Part shown: positions 8,260 through 16,261 of the stretch, piece after piece
Layout of the letters: each line of letters opens with the position of its first letter
Numbering within the stretch: the first letter of the stretch is position 1
Assembly: GCA_000434915.1 (NCBI GenBank)
Contig: FR882062.1
Span: forward strand, 352-46,525
Length of the DNA stretch: 46,174 nt
Direction of reading: 5' to 3'
Source of the DNA: Ruminococcus sp. CAG:563
GTDB taxonomy: Bacteria > Bacillota > Clostridia > Oscillospirales > Acutalibacteraceae
Notes under the pieces: model-generated
What the model was told of the DNA's origin: nothing
The model's database searches: none
What the model saw: the letters and a program-made list of their open reading frames with translations, nothing else
Translations under genes and position numbers: made by a program

Positions 8260-9001
8260 CTGTTATTATACTCCATTCGTTTTTCACTTCAAATCCAATT
8301 GATTTATAAAATTCAACTATACTGTCGTGCTTGCAAAGAAGCTCGACACGTTTATTTTTTTCACTCTCGGCAAGCCTTGTCACAAGTGCGCCTGCCAGCC
8401 CCCTGCCCCTGTATTCGGGACGGGTCGCAACCGCTCCGAGAAGCACCGCCGTCTCGGTTGAGAAAAGCTTCATCGCACATGCAACGGTTTTTCCGTCTTC
8501 AACAGCGGACAAAGCCGAGGTCACTCCCCTGTTTATTCTGAATGTCGTGTCAGAAAGCCACGGTAGATAATCCCCAACTCCGACCAGATTTGCCGATTTG
8601 ATTATATCATAAATTTCCTTCGGACGGAATATGTTATCCGCCTGAACTTCTTTTATATCATTTCGATTTTTAATGTATTCGACAACGTAGCCGTCAAGCG
8701 ACGGTTCCTCACCCATCAGTTCTGTGATTCTTTTCTCGCATTGAACGGTGCGAAAACCGACAATTTTCAGGAAGGTATAAATCTCCTCGGCGTTCTCGCC
8801 CGTTGAACTGAGCGTTGCGTCACCGTCAATTCTGCTGACTGCGGAAATTATATTTCCGTCATCGTCAGTCTGTTTCCAGAATTTCACGAAATCGTAATCC
8901 GTCGAATAGCAATTATAAAGGCATGCGATCCTCGTGCCGAAAACATCACGCCGACAAAAATCGACAAAATCATTATCGCCCTTTTCGACTGCCTTAAGCA
9001 T
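8249..9001 (-). CDS. GNAT family N-acetyltransferase
   Basis: The protein has 250 residues. The C-terminal half carries the acetyl-CoA binding signature of the GNAT fold: AVATRPEYRGRGLAGALV with the RGRGLA pyrophosphate loop, followed by LLCKHDSIVEFYKSIGF. The N-terminal half (1-125) is a degenerate GNAT-like or family-specific domain. The acceptor is unknown. The ATG at 9001 was chosen because GAGGAG, inside the upstream gene, lies 7 bases before it; this makes an 8-base overlap with the M42 gene. The longer frame to 9040 would lie wholly inside that gene. Confidence 0.85.
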   Translation of the reverse strand: MLKAVEKGDNDFVDFCRRDVFGTRIACLYNCYSTDYDFVKFWKQTDDDGNIISAVSRIDGDATLSSTGENAEEIYTFLKIVGFRTVQCEKRITELMGEEPSLDGYVVEYIKNRNDIKEVQADNIFRPKEIYDIIKSANLVGVGDYLPWLSDTTFRINRGVTSALSAVEDGKTVACAMKLFSTETAVLLGAVATRPEYRGRGLAGALVTRLAESEKNKRVELLCKHDSIVEFYKSIGFEVKNEWSIITDEQ

Positions 9002-10010
9002 CTGCAAACTCCTCGGCAAGCGCACGGATAATGCGTTCACTCTCGGTTATATCCTCCGACTTCAGCACGCATGACGGAGAATGAAGATATCGGCACGGCA
9101 TGGAAACCGTGACAGTCTTTATGCCGCCTGCCGTCTTATGGATAACGCCTGCATTGTTGCCGCCTGCAACTGCCGCCTTGACCTGCGCCTTGATTCCGTC
9201 ACGCTTCGCAAGCTCGAAGGCTTTGTCAAAAAGCTCTCTTGAATAAATCGTGCGTCTGTCCATGAACGAAATAACCGCTCCCTCACCGAGCTTGCAGACC
9301 TTTTTGTTCTCGGGCACATCGGCAAGATCCGCCGCAGTAGTTGTTTCAACAACTATCGCATAATCGGGATTAACCCTGTATGCCGCCGTACCCGCCGAGC
9401 CGAGGCCTACCTCCTCGCCCGTTGCAAAATTGAAATACATATCATAAGGCAGGTCTGATTTTATCATATTGATAAGTATTGCACAGCCTGCACGGTCGTC
9501 AAGAGCCTTGCACTTGATGAAGCCGTCGCCAAACTCCGCAAAATCGGAATTGAAATATGCACAGTCTCCGAGCGAAACAAGCTTTGCGGCCTGCTCTGCA
9601 TTATCAGCTCCGATGTCAATATACATTTTTTCGGGCATGGTCATTTTTTCGTCGCCCTTTGTCATATGAATGGGTTTGAGACCGATAACTCCGTTTATTT
9701 TCTTTTCGCCGACGGTTACCGCTCTGCCGAGCATAACACGCTTGTCAATTCCGCCGATTCTCTCAAAGCCGAGTGTTCCGTCGGAATTTATGCTTGTTAT
9801 CATGAATCCTACCTCGTCCATATGAGCGTCGAGCATAACCTTGTTTTTCGGCGTTTTCTTGCCTTTCTTGAACACGATAAGGTTGCCGAGCGGGTCAACC
9901 TCATAGCTTTCGGCACAGTCCTTTATTTCATTTATAATAAACTCTCTTACGTCGTCCTCTCTGCCCGAGGTTCCGTTGAGAAGCGAAAGCTTCTTTACAA
10001 GTTCAAGCAT
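8994..10010 (-). CDS. M42 family metallo-aminopeptidase (second of tandem pair)
   Basis: The 338-residue protein is a dinuclear-metal M42 peptidase (glutamyl aminopeptidase/deblocking aminopeptidase family). Metal and catalytic residues are all visible: DAHMDEVG, ALDDRAGC, TGEEVG (the Glu pair), a Glu in IVVETTT at the usual Asp/Glu ligand position, and the C-terminal His in CRYLHSPS. These enzymes form large tetrahedral dodecamers that trim peptides. The start has GGAGGT 7 bases upstream and overlaps the stop of the preceding M42 gene by 8 bases. No signal peptide is present, so it is cytosolic. Confidence 0.9.
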   Translation of the reverse strand: MLELVKKLSLLNGTSGREDDVREFIINEIKDCAESYEVDPLGNLIVFKKGKKTPKNKVMLDAHMDEVGFMITSINSDGTLGFERIGGIDKRVMLGRAVTVGEKKINGVIGLKPIHMTKGDEKMTMPEKMYIDIGADNAEQAAKLVSLGDCAYFNSDFAEFGDGFIKCKALDDRAGCAILINMIKSDLPYDMYFNFATGEEVGLGSAGTAAYRVNPDYAIVVETTTAADLADVPENKKVCKLGEGAVISFMDRRTIYSRELFDKAFELAKRDGIKAQVKAAVAGGNNAGVIHKTAGGIKTVTVSMPCRYLHSPSCVLKSEDITESERIIRALAEEFADA

Positions 10011-11025
10011 TGAGACCACCTCCGAGAATGTATTCCGCAATTAATTTCGCCGCATTTTCCACGTCGTCAACGGCGATAATTTCAACGCCCGTGTGCATAT
10101 TTCGCTGAGGGATTGAAACAAGCCCCGTTTTGATTCCGCCCTTTGAAATTGCGATATGGTCGGCGTTTGTTCCTGTCGAATCGCCCATCAATTCAAGCTG
10201 ATAAGGAATTTTCTTTCCCTCGGCAACAGCCTTGAGCTTTTGACTTATCCTATAGTCAAGCACGGGTGCAATGCCAATCATAGGGCCTTTGTTGAGCTTG
10301 CCGCACTTTTCGCTCGGCATGTCCGGTGCATCGGCAAAACTGACATCAACGGCAATGCACTCATCGGCATCGAGATTAAAGCTGCCCGTAATCGCACCGT
10401 CGCCGCCCGTTTCCTCCTGACCGGAGAAAAGAAGCTTCACACTTGGTCTTTCCTTCTCTTTCGAGACGAGCTCGGCGGCTCTGATTATCGCCGCACAGCC
10501 CGCACGGTCGTCGAGAGCGGCGCCGAATATTCTGCCGTTTTCCATCTCGCCGTGAGGGCATCTTACGGTTATTCTGTCGCCCTGAGAAATAAGCTTCTCC
10601 GCTTCTTCCTTAGTCATTCCCGTATCAATGAGAATCGCATCAAAATCCTTGGCTTTCTTAGCGTCCTCCGGAGTTGAGAGATGAGGAGGAGTCGAGGTAA
10701 CAACGCCGTAAACAGGCTCTTTGCCCCAAATTGTAACGTCCTGAGCGGCAAGAACTCTTGCGTCCATCCCGCCGCACTTTGCGACACGCAGGAATCCACC
10801 GTCCTCGATACCCGTGACTATCATTCCGATTCTGTCCATATGGGCGTCAAGAAGAATTGTTTTCTCTCCTGCCGGCATTTCAGCTGTCACGTTGCCGAAC
10901 TTGTCCTTTTTGACATCGGCAAATTTTGATACATATTTTTCAATTATATTCGATATTTCGCTTTCCGCTCCGGGAGTTCCGTTTGCTTCGGAAAGATCGA
11001 AAATCATATCCCTTAAAGTGCTCAT
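10003..11025 (-). CDS. M42 family metallo-aminopeptidase (first of tandem pair)
   Basis: This 340-residue paralogue of the next gene keeps the complete M42 site: DAHMDRIG, ALDDRAGC, SGQEETGG with the Glu pair, Asp in IAVDVSFAD, and His in QRNMHTG. The two paralogues have clearly diverged, so they probably differ in peptide preference or form mixed assemblies (inference). The ATG has GAGGTG 5 bases upstream. It is the promoter-proximal gene of a nine-gene minus-strand operon extending to 2742. Confidence 0.9.
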   Translation of the reverse strand: MSTLRDMIFDLSEANGTPGAESEISNIIEKYVSKFADVKKDKFGNVTAEMPAGEKTILLDAHMDRIGMIVTGIEDGGFLRVAKCGGMDARVLAAQDVTIWGKEPVYGVVTSTPPHLSTPEDAKKAKDFDAILIDTGMTKEEAEKLISQGDRITVRCPHGEMENGRIFGAALDDRAGCAAIIRAAELVSKEKERPSVKLLFSGQEETGGDGAITGSFNLDADECIAVDVSFADAPDMPSEKCGKLNKGPMIGIAPVLDYRISQKLKAVAEGKKIPYQLELMGDSTGTNADHIAISKGGIKTGLVSIPQRNMHTGVEIIAVDDVENAAKLIAEYILGGGLNA

Positions 11026-11068
11026 ATTTTCACCTCATTTATATAACTCCTAACAATTTAACTATTAT

Positions 11069-11097
11069 ATTATAACCTTTATAAACAAAATGTGCAA
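11069..11097 (-). promoter_or_regulatory. Promoter of the nine-gene M42 to vWA operon
   Basis: The -35 box TTGCAC (11097-11092) and -10 box TATAAT (11074-11069) are spaced by exactly 17 bases on the minus strand, about 45 bases before the ATG at 11025. No other good promoter was seen before the end of the operon. Confidence 0.85.
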
Positions 11098-11103
11098 TAA
11101 TAT

Positions 11104-11132
11104 TTGATTTTCTTTTTAAAATAGTTTATAAT
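11104..11132 (+). promoter_or_regulatory. Promoter of the LCP gene
   Basis: TTGATT (11104-11109) and TATAAT (11127-11132) are 17 bases apart, 28 bases before the LCP start. It is back to back with the M42 operon promoter. Confidence 0.85.
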
Positions 11133-11160
11133 GATAAAAAATCGCATGGAGGTTCAATTC

Positions 11161-12255
11161 ATGGAAGAAAATAAATATCAGGTTATCGACCCCAAGGACG
11201 ACAGCTACAAGCTTACCGCTGCCGATCTCAAAAAAGAAAAAAAGAAAAAGCGCAAGGGTCTTAAGGCGTTTATCGCCATTATCCTTGTCTTTGCAATACT
11301 TGCAGGCGGAGCGGGAATATACGTATACACCTACCTCAACAAGCTCAATTACGGCGATTCGCAGGGAACGGCAAACCCGAACCTTGACAAAGAAGAATCC
11401 CTGAACTTTGATAATCAGGCGGACGCCGATGCCGATCTTCGAGCAAGACTTGCCAACAACGTTATTTGGTACGACGACAGAATTGTAAACATTCTTTTGG
11501 TCGGCGTTGACTACGGTGACGAGGAAGCAGTCATGTTCAAGGGTGCATATCTCCCCCGTTCCGACTCCATGATTCTTATCTCGATTAACACAATTAATAA
11601 TGTTATCAACATGGTTTCGCTCTCCCGTGCGGCATATGTCGCAATCCCCGGCCACGGCAACAAGCGACTGAACACGGCTCATGCCTACGGCGGAGCAAGC
11701 CTGCTTGTTGACACAATTGAGCAGAACTATAAGATAAGAATTGATAAATACATCACCGTTGACATCTCGGGCTTTGCCCAGATTGTTGACGCTCTCGGCG
11801 GAGTTACGATTGAAATGACCGCGGCGGAAGCGGGCAATGTTCTCGGCGTTTCTGCAGCCGGAACATACGACCTTGACGGAGATGAAGCGGTTTACTATTC
11901 GAGACTTCGTTCAATCGACACGGACCGTAAGCGTACCGGCAGACAGAGAGCCGTTCTCAACGCTATTGCTTTAAAGCTCAGAAAATCCTCGGCCTCGACA
12001 ATGGTAGACCTTCTCGACACGGTTCTGCCGCTTGTTACAACCAATTTTTCCAAGGCAGAGCTTCTCGCTCAGGTTGCAAAGGCGCCGAAATATCTTTCGA
12101 TGAGCATACATGAGGACATCATTCCTCATGTTCCGTATCCGCTTTCGACCCGTGACGGCAAGGAAGTTCTTATCCTCAACTGGGACGAGGAGGATAAATA
12201 CATTCACGATCTTCTTTATCCCGATATCATTCCCCAGTCGGCAGAAAAAGAATAA
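11161..12255 (+). CDS. LytR-CpsA-Psr (LCP) family cell-wall glycopolymer ligase
   Basis: LCP proteins transfer undecaprenyl-linked glycopolymers such as teichoic acid or capsule to peptidoglycan on the outer face of the membrane. This 364-residue protein has a basic, lysine-rich cytoplasmic tail, one membrane helix at about 34-56, and an extracellular LCP domain from about 100 to 330. Conserved features include LPRSDSMILISI with the metal-binding Asp, SLSRAAYVAIPG (usually PRD at this position), and DTDRKRTGRQR near residue 260. The start at 11161 follows GGAGG by 8 bases. It has its own promoter and terminator. It may attach glycans exported by the flippase/ligase cluster in this window (inference). 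Confidence 0.92.
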   Translation: MEENKYQVIDPKDDSYKLTAADLKKEKKKKRKGLKAFIAIILVFAILAGGAGIYVYTYLNKLNYGDSQGTANPNLDKEESLNFDNQADADADLRARLANNVIWYDDRIVNILLVGVDYGDEEAVMFKGAYLPRSDSMILISINTINNVINMVSLSRAAYVAIPGHGNKRLNTAHAYGGASLLVDTIEQNYKIRIDKYITVDISGFAQIVDALGGVTIEMTAAEAGNVLGVSAAGTYDLDGDEAVYYSRLRSIDTDRKRTGRQRAVLNAIALKLRKSSASTMVDLLDTVLPLVTTNFSKAELLAQVAKAPKYLSMSIHEDIIPHVPYPLSTRDGKEVLILNWDEEDKYIHDLLYPDIIPQSAEKE

Positions 12256-12260
12256 AAATC

Positions 12261-12300
12261 ACCGTACCGAAGTCAAAAGCAAGGCTCGGTACGGTTTTTT
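12261..12300 (+). terminator. Rho-independent terminator of the LCP gene
   Basis: A perfect 10-bp stem ACCGTACCGA/TCGGTACGGT is followed by a run of six T, six bases after the stop codon. Confidence 0.93.
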
Positions 12301-12328
12301 GATGTGTTGCGGTAAAATTTCTATCTTG

Positions 12329-12600
12329 GCTCCCTTTTAGGGGAGCTGACCGGAGTTTTATTGAAAATCTGATAAGATCTTGTTTAACCTCCCATGCATG
12401 GGAGGCAAGTTAGGTGTCTGCCTCGAAAACAATTTCATCAAAATTTTAAAGGTGCGATGTGGGCATCGCACCCTACGACGAGGTGCAGAAAAGCAAAATT
12501 CCGCAAAAGTGTGGTAAGAGAACATTCCGTATGGGTCGATGCCTACATCGACCCAAGTTGAGAAGAAAATTCTTGGGTGCCCCTACAGTGAAGCCAAGAA
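12329..12600 (+). repeat. Palindrome-rich non-coding repeat, copy A
   Basis: This non-coding stretch contains five inverted repeats: a GCTCCC/GGGAGC-type hairpin (from about 12329), the perfect 18-base palindrome at 12388-12405, GGTGCGATG-tggg-CATCGCACC (12451-12472), GGGTCGATG-ccta-CATCGACCC (12533-12554), and a weaker CTTGG/CCAAG pair ending near 12600. The part from 12451 to about 12570 aligns with a reverse-oriented copy at 27395-27530 and partly with 45074-45135. Short ORFs crossing it have no ribosome sites. It fills the gap between the LCP terminator and the Bce operator. Confidence 0.8.
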
Positions 12601-12642
12601 AAATTTGCAAAAATATAATTTCTCACCGAAAAAGCTTCACTT

Positions 12643-12679
12643 CTTACAAAACTGTAAGATTTGAGCACTGTTTTGTAAG
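12643..12679 (+). promoter_or_regulatory. Probable BceR-type response-regulator operator, two tandem sites
   Basis: Site 1 is TTACA-AAAC-TGTAA (12644-12657), an exact match to the TNACA-N4-TGTAA motif described for BceR-like regulators. Site 2 (12665-12678) has a perfect right half TGTAA and a degenerate left half. Centres are 21 bp apart, two helical turns, and site 2 ends 10 bases before the -35 region, as expected for an activator. Confidence 0.75.
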
Positions 12680-12688
12680 ATAATTCTA

Positions 12689-12717
12689 TGGAGATACGTT
12701 CCTTTTTCTGATATACT
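12689..12717 (+). promoter_or_regulatory. Promoter of the Bce-type ABC transporter operon
   Basis: A weak -35 TGGAGA (12689-12694) and a -10 TATACT (12712-12717) are 17 bases apart, 31 bases before the ATP-binding protein start. A poor -35 next to an upstream operator fits a promoter that needs activation. Confidence 0.65.
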
Positions 12718-12748
12718 AACGTCAGAAAATTGATTGGAGGTCAAAACA

Positions 12749-13510
12749 ATGAGTATTCTGGAAGTCAAAGGACTTAAAAAAATCTATTCAACACGCTTCG
12801 GCGGCAATAAGGTCGAAGCACTCAGGAACGTAAACTTCACCGTCGAGGAGGGCGAATATGTCGCCGTCATGGGTGAATCGGGATCGGGTAAAACAACGCT
12901 TCTCAACATTCTTGCGGCCCTTGATAAGCCGACGAACGGCAACGTTGTTCTTGACGGCAAGGATCTTTCCAAGATAAAAGAAAAAGACGTTGCTGCATTC
13001 CGCCGTGACAATCTCGGTTTCGTATTTCAGGATTTCAACCTGCTTGACACATTCACACTTGAGGACAACATCTATCTTCCCCTTGTTCTTGCAGGCAAGA
13101 ACTATAAGGAAATGAGCGGCAAGCTTGAAACAGTCGCAAAAAGGCTCGGTATTCTTCCGCTTCTCAAGAAATACCCCTATGAGGTTTCCGGCGGTCAGAA
13201 GCAGAGAGCCGCAGTTGCCCGTGCGATAATCACAAATCCGAAGCTTATCCTTGCCGACGAGCCGACGGGTGCGCTTGATTCAAAAGCAACGGACGAATTG
13301 CTCCGCCTTTTCTCCGATATCAACAGCACCGGTCAGACCATCGTTATGGTTACTCACTCGCTCAAGGCGGCAAGCTCGGCGAACAGAGTCCTTTTCATTA
13401 AGGACGGCGAGGTTTTCCATCAGATTTACAGAGGCAAGGATACCGACGAACAGCTTTATCAGAAGATTTCGGATACCCTTACTCTGCTTGCGACAGGCGG
13501 TGAAAAATAA
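12749..13510 (+). CDS. Bce-type ABC transporter, ATP-binding protein
   Basis: This 253-residue ATPase powers a BceAB-type transporter that removes or senses cell-wall-active antimicrobial peptides. It has all nucleotide-binding motifs in order: Walker A GESGSGKTT (near residue 43), the Q-loop in FVFQDFN, signature VSGGQKQR, Walker B LILADEPTGALD, and a switch His in MVTHS. It belongs to the MacB/LolD-like subfamily. The ATG at 12749 has GGAGG 8 bases upstream; the in-frame TTG at 12734 overlaps that site. Its stop codon shares one base with the start of the permease gene. Expression is probably driven by the BceR-like boxes upstream. Confidence 0.93.
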   Translation: MSILEVKGLKKIYSTRFGGNKVEALRNVNFTVEEGEYVAVMGESGSGKTTLLNILAALDKPTNGNVVLDGKDLSKIKEKDVAAFRRDNLGFVFQDFNLLDTFTLEDNIYLPLVLAGKNYKEMSGKLETVAKRLGILPLLKKYPYEVSGGQKQRAAVARAIITNPKLILADEPTGALDSKATDELLRLFSDINSTGQTIVMVTHSLKAASSANRVLFIKDGEVFHQIYRGKDTDEQLYQKISDTLTLLATGGEK

Positions 13511-15564
13511 TGAAAAAAGGATTTTACCCCAAGCTTGCCTTTGACGGCATTCGCAAGAATAAAAAAATGTATCTGCCCTATATTCTCACTTCTATAGGCA
13601 TGGTAATGATGTACTATATCATTATATTCCTACAGTTTTCACAGAGTATTAAGGACGCAGTGCAAAGCTCGACAGTCTCCCAAATTCTCGGTCTCGGCTC
13701 ATGGGTCATCGCAATTTTCTCATGCATCTTCCTTTTTTACACAAATTCGTTTCTTATCAAACGGCGCAAAAAGGAATTCGGACTTTATAACATTCTCGGA
13801 ATGGACAAACACAATCTCGGCATAATACTTTTCTGGGAAACACTCATAATAGCGGCTATTTCCCTCGTTATCGGTCTTGCTGCGGGTATCGCTTTCTCGA
13901 AGCTTGCCGAGCTTGTATTCCTCAATTTGTTAAAAAGCGACGCAACATTCGACCTTACGGTTTCAAGTCAGGGCATAGGACTTTGTGCAATAATTTTTAC
14001 GGTAATTAACATTCTCCTTTTCTTCAATTCACTTCGTCAGGTTCGGTCCTCAAGCGCCATTTCGCTTGTTAAGAGCGAACAAACGGGTGAAAAGCCGCCC
14101 AAGGGCAACCGGCTTCTCGGCATTCTCGGAGTTCTTCTTCTCGGCGGTGCATATTACATTTCGCTCAGCATTAAAGAGCCGCTCCAGGCATTGACGCTCT
14201 TCTTTGTAGCCGTCATTATGGTTATCATCGGAACGTATCTCGTCATGATTTCCGGCTCGGTTCTTTTCTGCCGCCTTTTGCAAAAGAACAAGAAATATTA
14301 CTACAAACCGAACCACTTTGTATCCGTTTCCTCAATGGTTTACAGAATGAAGCGCAACGGTGCAGGCCTTGCTTCGATCTGTATTCTCGCAACAATGGTT
14401 CTCGTTATGATCTCATCAACGACAAGCCTTTATTTCGGTGCGGAGGACGCTCTTTCAAGCCGTTATCCCAGGGAGATAAACATAAGCTTTTCGTCTCTTG
14501 ACACTCAGATTTACAAGAACGGACAATCTGACCAAATCCGTTCGGGAATTGACGAAATTGCAAAGAAGCACAACGCAAACGTCCACAATTCCCTCACATA
14601 TCTTGCAGGCGTGCTCTCCGGCATGGTAACCGACGGAAATGTTGAAACAGACATCAGAAATGTTTACAGCGGCACTGTTGATTATAACAAGGTATTTCAG
14701 TTCAACTTCGTTTCCGTCGATGATTACAACGAGATGATGGGAACGGACTACCGTCTCAAAGACGGCGAAGCAATGGTTTACCTTTTCAGAAAGGATTCGA
14801 ACTTTCATGGTGACACGCTCTCATTCAATGGGGGTCAGAGCTTCAAAATCGTCAGATATCTTGATAATTTCATCAGTCAATCAGATGCGGCTATGACAGT
14901 CGTTCCTACAATGGCAATTTTCGTAAATGACCTTGACAAGGCAACACAGGGCATGACCGACGCAACGCATCAGCATGATTCTGAACCGGTAGTCAATTTC
15001 AGCTGGACATATGGCTTTGATACAGGTCTTTCTGAAGATGAGCAAATCGCTCTTTCAAAGGATATTAATTCCTATTTGACTGACGTAAGTGATGACTTAA
15101 AAGAAGATATTCATTCTACAGAGGTGGAAAGCCGAGAGCAGAACCGATTGGATTTCTTCGGCCTGTACGGCGGGCTTTTCGGACTCGGAATCATTCTCAG
15201 CATAGTATTCATCTTCGCCGCCGTCCTCATAATCTACTACAAGCAGATTTCCGAGGGTTACGAGGATCAGTCGAGATTCGAGATCATGCAAAAGGTCGGC
15301 ATGACAAAAAACGAAATCAGAAAGAGCATCAATTCACAGCTCCTAACTGTATTCTTCCTTCCCCTCATCTTTGCGGGAATGCACCTTGCTTTCGCAGCAC
15401 CGATAATTAAAAAGCTTCTGCTTTTATTCAACCTGACAAACCTTAATCTTTTCATTGTGACAATCCTGATTAGCTTTGCGGCATTCGCACTGTTCTACAT
15501 GATTGTTTACAAGATTACCTCAAGCGCCTATTACAAGATAGTAAGCGGTGCAAAGGAGGGCTGA
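13510..15564 (+). CDS. BceB-type permease with large extracellular domain
   Basis: The 684-residue protein has the hallmark architecture of BceB permeases: about ten membrane helices (near 20-42, 62-84, 104-128, 157-175, 203-220, 228-254, 285-307, 553-580, 618-640 and 650-673) and a single extracellular domain of roughly 230 residues between helices 7 and 8. Two FtsX-type regions flank that domain, which in the family recognises peptide-lipid II complexes and signals to the histidine kinase. The start codon overlaps the ATPase stop (TAATG). The regulatory pair normally encoded next to such a transporter is not adjacent; a BceRS-like pair lies 10 kb downstream. Confidence 0.92.
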   Translation: MKKGFYPKLAFDGIRKNKKMYLPYILTSIGMVMMYYIIIFLQFSQSIKDAVQSSTVSQILGLGSWVIAIFSCIFLFYTNSFLIKRRKKEFGLYNILGMDKHNLGIILFWETLIIAAISLVIGLAAGIAFSKLAELVFLNLLKSDATFDLTVSSQGIGLCAIIFTVINILLFFNSLRQVRSSSAISLVKSEQTGEKPPKGNRLLGILGVLLLGGAYYISLSIKEPLQALTLFFVAVIMVIIGTYLVMISGSVLFCRLLQKNKKYYYKPNHFVSVSSMVYRMKRNGAGLASICILATMVLVMISSTTSLYFGAEDALSSRYPREINISFSSLDTQIYKNGQSDQIRSGIDEIAKKHNANVHNSLTYLAGVLSGMVTDGNVETDIRNVYSGTVDYNKVFQFNFVSVDDYNEMMGTDYRLKDGEAMVYLFRKDSNFHGDTLSFNGGQSFKIVRYLDNFISQSDAAMTVVPTMAIFVNDLDKATQGMTDATHQHDSEPVVNFSWTYGFDTGLSEDEQIALSKDINSYLTDVSDDLKEDIHSTEVESREQNRLDFFGLYGGLFGLGIILSIVFIFAAVLIIYYKQISEGYEDQSRFEIMQKVGMTKNEIRKSINSQLLTVFFLPLIFAGMHLAFAAPIIKKLLLLFNLTNLNLFIVTILISFAAFALFYMIVYKITSSAYYKIVSGAKEG

Positions 15565-15566
15565 CA

Positions 15567-16040
15567 ATGAAAAAGCTGCTTGCAATTTTCATCGCAGCCG
15601 TTATCATTCTCGGTGCAGTCGAGGTCGTCCGGAAGCCGTCGGCACAGCAGATTGTCGATGATTTTGACAGCATAGCTCACGTTATCAGCCTCACGCAGAT
15701 AACAAGAGATTCAAAGCTCATCGGAAAGAGAGAAAATGTCGGCAAGGATACCTATATCGGCAGCTATTCCTCCTCCTGCATTTCGGAGAACGGACGTGAC
15801 GTGGTGTTCGGCGGAGCATCGGTCAAGGACAGAAAAATCAAGCTCAAAGTGAAAATTCTTACGGAAAGCGGAGCCGCCTCTCTCAGGGTCAGAACAGGCT
15901 CGGACGTCAAGGAATATTCCGTTGATGAGAATGGAATTATTGAAAAGACATTTGATTTTGACAGCGGCGGAAACTATGCAATGATAATTTACAACAACTT
16001 CACCGGAACGGTCGAAATGACCTCGGAATATGCGAAATGA
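15567..16040 (+). CDS. Small secreted or membrane-anchored protein of the Bce operon
   Basis: I do not recognise a family. The 157-residue protein begins with a basic-hydrophobic signal or anchor (MKKLLAIFIAAVIILGAVEVV) without a lipobox cysteine at the usual place. The remainder (about 30-157) is predicted as mostly beta strands with alternating polar and hydrophobic residues and no catalytic signature. It starts 2 bases after the permease stop with AAAGGAGGG upstream, so it is co-translated with the transporter. A plausible role is an extracytoplasmic accessory factor for peptide sensing (inference). Confidence 0.75.
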   Translation: MKKLLAIFIAAVIILGAVEVVRKPSAQQIVDDFDSIAHVISLTQITRDSKLIGKRENVGKDTYIGSYSSSCISENGRDVVFGGASVKDRKIKLKVKILTESGAASLRVRTGSDVKEYSVDENGIIEKTFDFDSGGNYAMIIYNNFTGTVEMTSEYAK

Positions 16041-16189
16041 AAAAGCTGAAACATATTTTTTCAACGCTTGTATTCTTCGGCGGGCTCGCCGCAATAGGCG
16101 TACTCACCATCCCTGCCGCAATACTTTTCGGAATGATAGCACTGATTCGTGCCGCAACCGATCTGATAACACAAAAACTCGAAAAATAA
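16037..16189 (+). CDS. 50-residue single-helix membrane protein
   Basis: An ATG at 16037 overlaps the stop of the preceding gene (ATGA), and the 50-codon frame ends at a TAA just before a strong terminator. The product opens with MKKLKHIF, then has a long hydrophobic stretch (about residues 8-39, with a Pro near 26) and ends in a polar tail TQKLEK. The position between an overlapping gene and a terminator argues that it is real. Function is unknown; small helices of this kind often modulate a neighbouring membrane complex (inference). Confidence 0.65.
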   Translation: MKKLKHIFSTLVFFGGLAAIGVLTIPAAILFGMIALIRAATDLITQKLEK

Positions 16190-16194
16190 AAATT

Positions 16195-16236
16195 AACTGC
16201 CGCATTTAGCACTGTTTCTAAATGCGGCAGTTTTGT
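16195..16236 (+). terminator. Bidirectional terminator between Bce operon and serA
   Basis: A perfect 15-bp stem (AACTGCCGCATTTAG/CTAAATGCGGCAGTT) with an 8-nt loop ends in TTTTG on the plus strand. On the minus strand it is followed by AATTTTTATTTTT, so it can also end serC-serA. Confidence 0.9.
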
Positions 16237-16261
16237 TTCGGTTAAAAATCAAAAACTGTAA

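Noticed and set aside
7891..8541. 216-codon plus-strand ORF
   Set aside because: Antisense shadow of YnbB and GNAT genes, both of which have clear motifs on the other strand.
11116..11682. 188-codon minus-strand ORF
   Set aside because: Runs against the LCP gene and through its promoter region; no ribosome site.
12329..12600. CRISPR array
   Set aside because: The repeats are different palindromes with unequal spacing and no regular spacers; no cas genes in the window.
12459..12683. 74-codon ORF inside the repeat region
   Set aside because: Composed of palindromic repeat DNA, no ribosome site, and it overlaps the BceR-type operator.
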